DNA of 21,928 nucleotides. Source: a virus. Location: the IMG/VR virus record IMGVR_UViG_3300042881_000615, positions 1 through 21,928 of that record, one strand, 5' to 3'. Position 1 is the stretch's first letter, and the number at the start of each line of letters is the position of its first letter. Shown one piece after another: positions 14,677 through 21,883 of this stretch. The translations under genes were made by a program, and so were the position numbers. The notes below the pieces were generated by a model. It had not been told where the DNA came from. It did no database searches and saw nothing but the letters and a program-made list of their open reading frames with translations.

Positions 14677-15366
14677 TCATGTGACCACGAGGTTGACGGT
14701 GCCGGTGATCGGATACGTTGAGCGGTAGATGCCGTAACTCTGTGCCGCCTGCCCGGCGAACGTGATCGACCTGGTCGTGGTCTCCCACGCCGAGGACGTC
14801 AGACCGCTGACTGCAAACGTCGGTACGCCGAAACTCGTCGGCAGGACGACGTAGATATACGCAGTCTGTGCGGTAATCGTCCTCGACTGTGCCCGAGAGC
14901 CTCCGAGGTCATTAGCGAGGCTGGCGACGATCTGAGCGTCAGTGATAGTTGCCGCAGCGAACGAGCCCCAGAATCGACGCCTGAGCGTCGGAGCGACCTG
15001 TGCCGCCTCGGCAGTGGCAATCGTGTGAACACGCACCGTCTGCCGGAATGCGTCTCCGTAATGAAAAACCGGGACGCCACGCGGGCTCGTCACTTCATAC
15101 GTGATGTCCACGCCGTTGATCGTGTCAACAATCTTGTCGTGCCGCAGCGGCTCGCCAAACGGCAGCGTGCCCGCCTTGATGACGAAGTCACGCGACTCCC
15201 ACTGCTCGATTACGCCGCTGGTGCCCTGCGACTCAAAGCGGCTTGTGCCAATCGTGGCACTGACTGTGCCGTAGTCAGCCCCGCGAGAGTAGCGGACAGA
15301 CCGCGACGCACTCGCCGAAAACTGACCGGCGAGCCACGCTGCACCGCTGGCGAGTAGATCGGACAT
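14677..15366 (-). CDS. Head-closure-like protein with fibre-type C-terminal domain (229 aa)
   Basis: Residues about 30-118 follow the pattern of small head-closure or head-tail joining proteins: RDFVIKAGTLPFGEP then HDKIVDTINGVDITYEVTSP and a YGDAFRQTVRVHTIAT end. Residues about 125-229 look different: ITDAQIVASLANDL, TAYIYVVLPTSFGVPTFAVSG and SYGIYRSTYPITGTVNLVV, a beta domain typical of the C-termini of phage fibre proteins. The protein therefore looks like a fusion of a neck component and a fibre-type domain. The start is ATG 15366, with AGAGGTG 5 bases upstream. The open frame continues to 15618, but that extension lies over the decoration gene and is Cys/Arg-rich shadow. A strong hairpin lies just upstream. 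Both domain names rest on pattern only. Confidence 0.65.
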   Translation of the reverse strand: MSDLLASGAAWLAGQFSASASRSVRYSRGADYGTVSATIGTSRFESQGTSGVIEQWESRDFVIKAGTLPFGEPLRHDKIVDTINGVDITYEVTSPRGVPVFHYGDAFRQTVRVHTIATAEAAQVAPTLRRRFWGSFAAATITDAQIVASLANDLGGSRAQSRTITAQTAYIYVVLPTSFGVPTFAVSGLTSSAWETTTRSITFAGQAAQSYGIYRSTYPITGTVNLVVT

Positions 15367-15386
15367 AGGCACCTCTAACCACAAGA

Positions 15387-15427
15387 CCGCCGGCGGCGCG
15401 GAAAGGATGAAACGCTGCCGCCGGCGG
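15387..15427 (-). other. GC-rich hairpin between decoration and head-closure genes
   Basis: CCGCCGGCGGC at 15387-15397 is a perfect complement of 15417-15427. A further 3 base pairs (15398-15400 with 15413-15415) form after a 1-base bulge, leaving a 12-base A-rich loop. No T-run follows in the direction of transcription, so this is not a classical terminator. It could attenuate transcription or protect mRNA ends. Confidence 0.7.
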
Positions 15428-15446
15428 CTTGCAGTGGGACGAGAAC

Positions 15447-15770
15447 TCAGCCGACGTTGAGGATGACCATCACCGACGCATCGCCCGACGCAGCCGCAGC
15501 AGCGGCCTTGCCGGCCCGCTTGTGCGTGCTGGCAGTCGTGGTGACAACGCTGTTGGTGGCATCCCAGTACAGAAGCGCACCCTGCGAGACAGCGCCCGAA
15601 GCCTTGGCGATGCTCCACACGCCATCAACCGACACCGCACCCAGCGCGTTGGCGGCGATTGCACGAGGAGCCACGGTCACGAGATCAGCGAGAAGGACGA
15701 CATCGCCAGCGGCAACAGCAGCCGAAGGCGTGTAGTCGATGAGACAGCCAGCCTGAGAATAAGAAGCCAT
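15447..15770 (-). CDS. Capsid decoration protein, DUF2190-like (107 aa)
   Basis: A small Ala/Val-rich beta protein directly after the major capsid gene, where head decoration or stabilising proteins lie. Pattern: SYSQAGCLIDYTPSAAVAAG, DVVLLADLVTVAPRAIAANA, GAVSVDGVWSIAKASGAVSQ, GALLYWDATNSVVTTT, then KRAGKAAAAAASGDASVMVI. This resembles DUF2190-type proteins, which bind the outside of capsids. The start is ATG 15770, with AGGTGAT upstream; an in-frame start at 15812 would add 14 residues but has no better signal. The gene is flanked on both sides by strong GC-rich hairpins, unlike any other gene in the window, which hints at separate mRNA control for an abundant product. Confidence 0.8.
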   Translation of the reverse strand: MASYSQAGCLIDYTPSAAVAAGDVVLLADLVTVAPRAIAANALGAVSVDGVWSIAKASGAVSQGALLYWDATNSVVTTTASTHKRAGKAAAAAASGDASVMVILNVG

Positions 15771-15813
15771 TAGGATCACCTGCTTTCTGAGAAATGGGTT
15801 GGTTGGAATCATG

Positions 15814-15845
15814 CCGCCGGGCGGGCTGGGGCTCCCGCCCGGCGG
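15814..15845 (-). other. GC-rich hairpin between capsid and decoration genes
   Basis: CCGCCGGGCGGG at 15814-15825 pairs perfectly with 15834-15845 around an 8-base loop (12 bp stem). It lies in the gap after the capsid gene stop. The downstream minus strand reads GGCATGATTCCAACC without a T-run, so a factor-independent terminator is unlikely. Attenuator or mRNA-stability role is inferred. Confidence 0.75.
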
Positions 15846-15863
15846 TCACGGTTTGTCTTCAGA

Positions 15864-17678
15864 TCAAGAAGCGTCAGCCTTCACGCCGGCGAGGTACTCG
15901 GCCTTGGCAACGCCAAAGTCGAAGTAGCCACGCATCTGCACGCCCAGCGTGTTGAAGTCGGCTTCCGCCGTCTCAACGATGGGAGACTGCACGCCGTTGA
16001 GGAACGCCACTTCCATCACCGGCATGTCAGCCGGCGAGGCAAGCAGGTAGTAGTCCTCGGCGCTGGACAGGTAGCTGGTCGAGACGACCTGATACCGACC
16101 GGCGAGCACGTTCACGTTGGGGCCAGCGGACGAGCCGCCAACCAGCAACGCCGAGCCCATGATCTCCGCAGCCGACAGTTCGATGTCGGACGGCACGAGC
16201 AGCACGCGAGGCTCAACGGCAACCGGGTTGCCATCGGGGTCTTTGAGCTTGCGGAACAGCGTGGCAATCGCCTTGAGGTTGCTCAAGCTGAGAGCACCCG
16301 CCGTGGTCTTCTTGTTGCCACGGCCCGTGGTGAAGAACGCCGAGTCATCTTGGAACGAAGCCCAGAAGACGTCGTTGAGCTTCAGAGCACCGCCACGACC
16401 GATCCGCTGCGGCACCGCAGTCAGAGCACCGAGGTCATCGTTGATGAGGTCATTGCGAGTGACACTCGTCATGATGCCGTAGGTCTCTGCCGAGATCGTC
16501 CGCGACTCGTCGCTGACGGCAGCGTTCTTGAGTTCGCCGCCAGGGGCGACCTTCTCAAACTTCATGCCACCGTTGAGCCGGTAGCTCGTCAGCGCCTTGA
16601 AGTCGTTCACGCTGCGAACCGACGAGATGGACCGCCACGAGGACTCGACGCCGTTGAAGCCGGCGAGCAGGAACTTGTTGACGGTCGCCGACAGGATGCC
16701 GCTGATGCTGTGGGTCGCCCAAGCAGCAGCAAGGATCGGACGCAGAGTCGCGGCGGAAATCCGACGCGAGCCGGTGTAGCCGCCTTCCTCAGCAGCCGAG
16801 AGCAGAACTTCGCCGAGGCTCGTCGTCCGCTGAATCTTGCCAGCGGCTTCGAGGGTCTTGGCGTCGTACTGCTTCTCGACATTCGGCAGGTTGCCCTGGA
16901 GGGCAAACGCCGCTTCAATCACTTCGGGGCTGCGGCTGGTCGGCTGCGCCATGTGGATGGCAGGAGCCGCCGGTCGCTCGTCGCGGGTCGCAAGGAGCTT
17001 TTCCATGTTGGAAACTTTCTGCGTGAGGGACGCGATCACTTCGGCGTGATCGACTTCGGGCTTGGTCTCCACGGCGACACTCGCCGTGGCTTCCACCGCA
17101 GCCGTGACCGGCTCTTCGGTGGGCGTCTGGTTGGCGTTGTCCGCCATAGAAAACTCCTCGTCGGCTTCAGCCGCGATGGCGACGCTGGTAGCTGCATCAG
17201 CGCCCAAGGTGACAAACGAAACCTCACGCAGCGATGAGGCTTTGACGACTCGCACCGGCCCGATGTGGGCAGTGCCGTTGACGGTGGTGACGCCTTCGGC
17301 GTCGATCTTCTGGTGCCTGCGGACATCGGCACCCACGCTCGCCTGGAACTGGTAGCCAGCGGCACCAAGGGCGGCGACCTGCCGTGCGTTCTCGTTGTCG
17401 GCCAGAATCTCGCCTTCAACGATGATCTGCCCAGCTTCGATGAACGGGCGACCCTGCCCGACGATTGAACCAAGTGCGTAGTCGTGGCCGACCACCACGG
17501 GCACAGTCGCCGGCAGCTGCATCCCAGCCATGTCGATCACGACCGGCTCGCGGCTCCAGCCCTGACGGATAGGAGCACCCGTGTAGGCGACGATGCGAAA
17601 CTTCTTGCCAGCCGGTGCCGAATCGCCTTCGGCAGCTTGCAGGAACTCGACACCAGAATTGAGATTGATTGCGTTCAT
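15864..17678 (-). CDS. Prohead protease / scaffold / major capsid protein fusion (604 aa)
   Basis: One ORF encodes a maturation protease and the capsid subunit. Residues about 25-170 match the HK97-type prohead protease pattern: VPVVVGHDYALGS with His65, FQASVGADV with Ser114 and SLREVSFVTLGADAATSVAI with Glu152 as the probable catalytic or motif residues. Residues 178-250 are a linker and short coiled coil (HAEVIASLTQKVSNMEKLLA) likely serving as scaffold. Residues about 270-604 are an HK97-fold or gpT-like capsid protein (ETYGIMTSVTRNDLINDDLG; PRVLLVPSDIELSAAEIM; MRGYFDFGVAKAEYLAG). Such fusions are known in phages. The ATG overlaps the portal stop (ATGA). A strong internal ribosome site precedes Met178, so a 427-residue scaffold-capsid product is probable. 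Confidence 0.92.
   Translation of the reverse strand: MNAINLNSGVEFLQAAEGDSAPAGKKFRIVAYTGAPIRQGWSREPVVIDMAGMQLPATVPVVVGHDYALGSIVGQGRPFIEAGQIIVEGEILADNENARQVAALGAAGYQFQASVGADVRRHQKIDAEGVTTVNGTAHIGPVRVVKASSLREVSFVTLGADAATSVAIAAEADEEFSMADNANQTPTEEPVTAAVEATASVAVETKPEVDHAEVIASLTQKVSNMEKLLATRDERPAAPAIHMAQPTSRSPEVIEAAFALQGNLPNVEKQYDAKTLEAAGKIQRTTSLGEVLLSAAEEGGYTGSRRISAATLRPILAAAWATHSISGILSATVNKFLLAGFNGVESSWRSISSVRSVNDFKALTSYRLNGGMKFEKVAPGGELKNAAVSDESRTISAETYGIMTSVTRNDLINDDLGALTAVPQRIGRGGALKLNDVFWASFQDDSAFFTTGRGNKKTTAGALSLSNLKAIATLFRKLKDPDGNPVAVEPRVLLVPSDIELSAAEIMGSALLVGGSSAGPNVNVLAGRYQVVSTSYLSSAEDYYLLASPADMPVMEVAFLNGVQSPIVETAEADFNTLGVQMRGYFDFGVAKAEYLAGVKADAS
17145..17159 (-). promoter_or_regulatory. 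Internal translation start in the protease-capsid gene
   Basis: The minus strand reads GAGGAGTTTTCTATG: a consensus Shine-Dalgarno GAGGAG 6 bases before an in-frame ATG (Met178, MADNANQTP). It falls exactly at the boundary between the protease domain and the scaffold linker. Initiation here would give scaffold plus capsid domain (427 residues) without the protease. Confidence 0.72.
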
Positions 17679-19123
17679 TCGGCCCCCATTGGTTCGCCGT
17701 TCTCGTCAAGCGTTCCGCCGTAGTTCACTTCCGGCGCGAAGTCAACGAAGAGGTTGAGTTCCTTCATCAGCGCCACCTCGGCGGCTCGCTGACGCAGTTC
17801 CACGTCCCACTGCTTGCCAGCCTTGGCGTACTCAGCAGCCAGAGTGGTCGTGTGCGTTCGCAGCCGAGTTTCGGCAGCGTTGGCTTCCTTGGACGGGTCA
17901 ACGTGCTCTTTGCCATCCCACTGCCACGACCAATCCCACTCGCTGAACGGCGGCACGCCTTCCGGCAGCACACCCGCAAGCGTGGCTTCGTTGACCCACG
18001 CCGCAAGCAGACGGTCAAGCATCACACGCTCAAGATCGTCACGCATGACCCGCTGGGTCGTCGCGTAAATTTGGTGATCCATGCGACCGCTCGCGTAGTT
18101 GTATGACGACGAGTCGAGGGCACAGACGTTAAATGGCAGATTCATGCAGCGACCCAACTCGCCGAGAATCTGACGCACGAACGACGGGAATTGCGTCGTA
18201 GGCTGCTCTGCCTTCAGCTGCTCGAACGTCCAGCCGTCTGGCAGCGTGACCATCGTCCGCTTCTCAATCGGCATCTCGGCGAACGCTTCGACCTCGTCAA
18301 TCTCGGCGGCAGGTGAGTTCGTCCGCAGGAAGCCAGCGAAGTCGGCGGCAGTCTCAGCAGCAGCAACAACCGCCTCGGTGTAGCGGCGAAGCTGACCAAA
18401 CAACCGCAGAGCCGGTGCCACCTCTGGATACCCACGGTGTTGACCGGGCCGGATAGGCCGGAACCAATGCACCATCTGGGCAGCGGGCACGCGCTGGAAT
18501 TGCAAAGTGTTGACGCGGAAATTGCTGCCGGGATGGAAGTTGAGAACTTGATAGGCAACGACGTTGCCGACGGCGTCAAACTCCATGCCGTCAACAGTCG
18601 AGCCGTCTGGCGTGATCGTCTCGCTCATCAGTTCCGTAGGCGTGGCGACCATCTCGGCTTCCACAAGCCGCAGGTCAAGCTGAACGCCAGGCAGGCGAGG
18701 ATTGGAAATCATCAGCGAGAACGCTTCGCCGTCCACGACCAAAGCCTCACGCATCGTCCGCAGCTTCGCCGGAAGGTCGATCTGCCAGCCCCAGTCGAAG
18801 AACAGCTTTTCGATTGCCCGTGCACTTTCGTCGTCGCCAAACTGCAATTGCAGACGCGGGCCGGTGCCGACCAAGTCATTGGCGAGCGTGGACGAGATGC
18901 CAGCGAGCCACGAGTTGTTGGCACGCTCGTAGCGAGCACGGTTCCGCATCTCGCGCCGCTTCATCGGCGAGAGTGCCGCATCCGCAGCGAAGGCGTCAGC
19001 GTTTGCCCAGTGCCGCCGGTCGTCTTGGCTCTCGGCAGCGTCAAACTTGGCACGGACACGCACGGGCATAGCCGCAGGCTGCGGCCTGTTCCCACGCGAA
19101 AACAGGTTGCCAAGCAGTCCCAC
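17675..19123 (-). CDS. Portal protein, lambda gpB-like (482 aa)
   Basis: Forms the dodecameric DNA gate at one capsid vertex and docks terminase and neck. The lambda-type family pattern is clear: DRRHWANADAF (about residues 35-45), RARYERANNSWLAGISSTLA then NDLVGTGPRLQ (62-92), REALVVDGEAF (125-135), a PIRPGQHRGYPEVAPAL segment, SSSYNYASGRMD, and the C-terminal HVDPSKEANA with TLAAEYAKAGKQWDVEL. The length is in the usual range for the family (450-540). The start is GTG 19123, one base after the gpW-like stop with AGGGA upstream; an in-frame ATG at 19189 would lie inside the upstream gene. Its last codons overlap the capsid gene start (ATGA). Confidence 0.93.
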   Translation of the reverse strand: MGLLGNLFSRGNRPQPAAMPVRVRAKFDAAESQDDRRHWANADAFAADAALSPMKRREMRNRARYERANNSWLAGISSTLANDLVGTGPRLQLQFGDDESARAIEKLFFDWGWQIDLPAKLRTMREALVVDGEAFSLMISNPRLPGVQLDLRLVEAEMVATPTELMSETITPDGSTVDGMEFDAVGNVVAYQVLNFHPGSNFRVNTLQFQRVPAAQMVHWFRPIRPGQHRGYPEVAPALRLFGQLRRYTEAVVAAAETAADFAGFLRTNSPAAEIDEVEAFAEMPIEKRTMVTLPDGWTFEQLKAEQPTTQFPSFVRQILGELGRCMNLPFNVCALDSSSYNYASGRMDHQIYATTQRVMRDDLERVMLDRLLAAWVNEATLAGVLPEGVPPFSEWDWSWQWDGKEHVDPSKEANAAETRLRTHTTTLAAEYAKAGKQWDVELRQRAAEVALMKELNLFVDFAPEVNYGGTLDENGEPMGAE

Positions 19124-19124
19124 G

Positions 19125-19328
19125 CTAGATAGTCCCTGGCGGCAGGAGCTTGTTGAAACGCAGACCACGTCGCTTGTTCGTGCCGGCACTCGCAGCCTTT
19201 GCAGACAAATACTTGTCCGCCTCGATCATGGCGGCGACGTCCTGCGACTCGACCTCGCCTGCGTCCGTGCGGACGCGCTTCGGGCCGGATGCCACTTCGC
19301 TGATCTTGTCGCGCAGTTCGTCGCTCAT
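19125..19328 (-). CDS. gpW-like head-tail joining protein (67 aa)
   Basis: Very small protein between terminase and portal, the position of gpW in lambda-like phages. The size equals gpW (68 residues). The layout fits: an N-terminal helix (SDELRDKISEVASG), a basic turn and beta hairpin (PKRVRTDAGEVESQ), a second helix (DVAAMIEADKYLSAKAASAG) and a basic tail (NKRRGLRFNKLLPPG). gpW fills the portal exit after packaging, so that tails can attach. The ATG at 19328 has no strong Shine-Dalgarno; the gap before it holds the 19-base repeated element. Assignment rests on size, position and pattern. Confidence 0.75.
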   Translation of the reverse strand: MSDELRDKISEVASGPKRVRTDAGEVESQDVAAMIEADKYLSAKAASAGTNKRRGLRFNKLLPPGTI

Positions 19329-19358
19329 GCGAGCAACGCTACGGGAAACGTCGTGCGT

Positions 19359-19377
19359 TCCAGACCGGGTGTGCCGT
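19359..19377 (-). other. Repeated intergenic 19-base element, copy A
   Basis: The minus strand reads ACGGCACACCCGGTCTGGA beginning at the last base of the acetyltransferase stop codon and ending 30 bases before the gpW-like ATG. It matches 17 of 19 bases with the element at 4940-4922. Function is unknown. Confidence 0.45.
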
Positions 19378-19787
19378 CAGACTTTGACCCAATCAGAGCC
19401 GTCGTGCTTGTACCGATGCACGTCAGCGAACCCAAGGCGGCGAGCGATGCCTTCTGTGTGCTCGCTGAACACGGCGATAGTTTCACGGCGATCAAGCGTG
19501 CCGTGTGCCACAAGTGCCGCAGACAGTGCAGTTGCTACCCCACAACGCCTGTGGCGGTCGTCAACCCACTGCTCTAGCGTCTGCATCCCACGCCAGACGT
19601 GAGAGCAAGCCCAGCCAACTAGACCGTCGTCACGGTGGCACAAGGCGACAGGAGTGATGTTGCTTGCCTGCCCTTCCAGGACGGCGGTTACCTCCTGCTG
19701 CCATTCGCTATCATCGTGCGTCATTCGCAGCTTGATAGCCAACAAGTCGCGAGGGTGAACGCCGTCAATCGCCATCACGGAAATCAT
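19377..19787 (-). CDS. GNAT-family N-acetyltransferase-like protein (136 aa)
   Basis: Likely transfers an acetyl group from acetyl-CoA to an unknown acceptor. The GNAT acetyl-CoA loop is visible as VDDRHRRCGVATALSAALV (residues 75-93), with the R-x-x-G-x-A form of motif A; the end LGFADVHRYKHDG (118-130) matches the usual GNAT C-terminal strand. The preceding strand GLVGWACSHVW fits motif D/A geometry. The start is ATG 19787, overlapping the terminase stop (ATGA) with AGAGG 6 bases upstream; an in-frame extension to 19967 lies within terminase and reads as shadow. An enzyme gene between terminase and gpW is uncommon. It may modify virion or host proteins, or protect against a host factor; none of this can be read from sequence. 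Confidence 0.78.
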   Translation of the reverse strand: MISVMAIDGVHPRDLLAIKLRMTHDDSEWQQEVTAVLEGQASNITPVALCHRDDGLVGWACSHVWRGMQTLEQWVDDRHRRCGVATALSAALVAHGTLDRRETIAVFSEHTEGIARRLGFADVHRYKHDGSDWVKV

Positions 19788-21883
19788 TTCAGCCTCTTCA
19801 CTTGGATCATCTTCTTGCCATTCGGCCCGCTCGGGATTGTCACCTTCTTCCGCTGGCGTCCACCCGCCTCGGTCGCCACGGGATGCACGCCAGCAATCGA
19901 CGCCGCAACGGCAGAGCCCACGAGACAATCCCAGAAGTGATTCTCTCGCCGGTTGTCTAGCTTCCACTCGTCCACGACTCTGCCCCTCGCCTCAGTCCGC
20001 ACCGGGTACTCGCTGGTGAGATGCTCGACCAGCATGTCGTGCTCGCCAGCGTGGAGCGTGATAGCCTCGGGATCGCCCAGTGCCAGACGCAGCCGAGCCG
20101 CAGAGAACGTCTTCCAGAAGTTCGTGTCATAGACACCGTACCGCTGGCTAGTCGCCGTCTGCCTCATGACCCAGTTCAAACCAATCTTCTCGCCTCGCCC
20201 CTTCTTCTCCGTGAGCGAGCCGCCAGACGCACCGATGCCTTTGCCGTGACTCGGCAGCAGACTCGCCGCAAACGTGGACCGCCGGCAGAACGTCCGCACC
20301 GTCTCGGTGGACTGCCCCCAGTTGGCGTCTATGAGCACCTGACGCACACGCATAGGCACGTCGTCCTCACGCATCCAATCCTTGCCGAGAAGTATCTGCG
20401 TCAGAGATTCCAGCCCAGCGGATAACGCACCCTCAAACCCGGCACCCTTGGAAGTTAGTGCCAGCGTCTTCTTTGCGTTCTTCGCTTCAAAGAACGTGCT
20501 GGCTTGGTCAGGGTATGTGCCGTAGGCGACGACGTGACCACCGAACGACTCGCCCCACGAAGCGACGAGCCAGTACAGAAGTTTGTCCTGCACGTCGATG
20601 AACGCAGTGAGCGTCTGGTGCGACAGCGGCACAGCCCCACGCGGAAGCGTCATCGCACGAGCGGCGAGCGCACGCTTGTCTAGTTTCTCGGACGATATGT
20701 CATCCGCCAGCGGTGCGTTCTGGTACTCCGCTTGGAACGCTGACTCTCCACGGTCAATCCGCAGATTCCATGCGTGCTGTATCGCCGTGAGTTCGTCGTC
20801 GTGCTTCCGCTCAGGCCACGCCACCCGAGAGCCTGCATCCATCGTCGCCTGATTGGCAGCGTAGAAGGCGTCGGCGGCTCCTGTGCCTTCACCGCTACGC
20901 TGCCCCTCTCGCCGCATCTCGGCGTACTGGCCCCACAACTCATCAGCGGTAGGCCACTCGTAGACAAGCTTCGTGCGTTCGCCCTGCCACGACGGGTGCC
21001 TCATCCGGTCCAGCAGCCGGTCAGCCAGGTCGTCGGGACGAATTACCGTGATCGTCGCCAAACCGGCGATCTTCGCACCGGGACCGGCGAGACCGAGGAT
21101 GGCACCCGAGAGGATGCGTTCACGGGTGGCGACCTGCGACGGCGACGCTGACGACTCGTCAGTCTGTGGGTCGTCGATCAGCACAAGAGACGGTCTCACT
21201 GTTTTTCCGTCTGCGCAAATGTGCTGCGCACCTCGTATGCGGCCTGTAATGCCAGCTACGCGAACAGCTGCACCCGCTGAAGGCGCACCAGGAATCCATG
21301 CTAGGGTGATCTGGTCTGCGGTCCACTCCAGCTGCGTAGGCTCGCCTTGGTACGTCTGGCCTTTGGCTCTCTGGCTAATTCGCTCAAGGGCACGGATCGG
21401 AAAGCACGCCTCTGGGAAATCCTCCAAAAGCAGGTCGTTTGTTTCTAGGTGAGCCTTGACGATGTCGAGCATCTGACAAGCTATGGATTGATCCGCACCG
21501 ACCAGCATTACGAAAGAGCGGTGCCCGTACAGCATTGCCCAGATGCACGCCCAGATCGACAGCGTGCTCTTGCCAGACCCACGGGGCATGGCGAAGGCGA
21601 ACAACTCGCCACGCAGCACAGCCGCCTCAATCTTGGCGATAGCCGTCAGATGGTCAGCGGACCACGCCAACGGAAAGGATTCAGTGCCGTACGTTTCGCA
21701 AAACTGCTGGAAAGAGTTTCGGCATGAGTCTCTGCGTTTGTGGTTTGCAACGGCGGGAAGGTCGCCAATGTCTCTGGCGGTGTTGTGAACTTCTCTGGAT
21801 CGGTGCCCCGCCCGCACATTCTCTTTTTGGTGCCTGAGGCGAGCGGCGTCCTCGCGTTGCGATCTAGCCGAGTTTTTGGGCAT
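19784..21883 (-). CDS. Terminase large subunit (699 aa)
   Basis: DNA-packaging motor with ATPase and nuclease activities. The N-terminal ATPase has Walker A PRGSGKST (residues 100-107), an adenine-binding region upstream (SADHLTAIAKIEAAV) and Walker B LVLIDD (233-238). The C-terminal RNase H-like nuclease has three spaced acidic residues in strands: AFIDVQ (Asp430), VLIDANWG (Asp519) and HFWDCLVG (Asp652). The basic C-terminus (GRQRKKVTIPSGPNGKKMIQ) may contact portal or DNA. The length is a little above average, in the range of the GpA-type and similar groups. The ATG at 21883 lacks a good Shine-Dalgarno, so coupling to an upstream gene (small subunit, outside the window) is likely. All motifs appear intact. 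Confidence 0.96.
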   Translation of the reverse strand: MPKNSARSQREDAARLRHQKENVRAGHRSREVHNTARDIGDLPAVANHKRRDSCRNSFQQFCETYGTESFPLAWSADHLTAIAKIEAAVLRGELFAFAMPRGSGKSTLSIWACIWAMLYGHRSFVMLVGADQSIACQMLDIVKAHLETNDLLLEDFPEACFPIRALERISQRAKGQTYQGEPTQLEWTADQITLAWIPGAPSAGAAVRVAGITGRIRGAQHICADGKTVRPSLVLIDDPQTDESSASPSQVATRERILSGAILGLAGPGAKIAGLATITVIRPDDLADRLLDRMRHPSWQGERTKLVYEWPTADELWGQYAEMRREGQRSGEGTGAADAFYAANQATMDAGSRVAWPERKHDDELTAIQHAWNLRIDRGESAFQAEYQNAPLADDISSEKLDKRALAARAMTLPRGAVPLSHQTLTAFIDVQDKLLYWLVASWGESFGGHVVAYGTYPDQASTFFEAKNAKKTLALTSKGAGFEGALSAGLESLTQILLGKDWMREDDVPMRVRQVLIDANWGQSTETVRTFCRRSTFAASLLPSHGKGIGASGGSLTEKKGRGEKIGLNWVMRQTATSQRYGVYDTNFWKTFSAARLRLALGDPEAITLHAGEHDMLVEHLTSEYPVRTEARGRVVDEWKLDNRRENHFWDCLVGSAVAASIAGVHPVATEAGGRQRKKVTIPSGPNGKKMIQVKRLK

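Noticed and set aside
15367-15618. Longer N-terminus for the head-closure-like protein
   Set aside because: It would cover the decoration gene and hairpin and reads as Cys/Arg/Gln-rich shadow; ATG 15366 has AGAGGTG upstream.
15814-15845. Factor-independent terminator after the capsid gene
   Set aside because: The stem is perfect, but no run of T follows in the direction of transcription; kept as a hairpin only.
16350-17237. 295-codon plus-strand open frame
   Set aside because: Opposite the protease-capsid fusion; the Arg/Gly/His-rich translation has no recognisable domain, while the minus strand has clear protease and capsid motifs.
18437-19132. 231-codon plus-strand open frame
   Set aside because: Opposite the portal gene, with composition typical of an antisense shadow and no supporting start signal or domain.
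19788-19967. Longer N-terminus for the acetyltransferase (start at 19967)
   Set aside because: The extension lies wholly within terminase, is Arg/Gly/Cys-rich, and the ATG at 19787 has a good Shine-Dalgarno and ATGA coupling.
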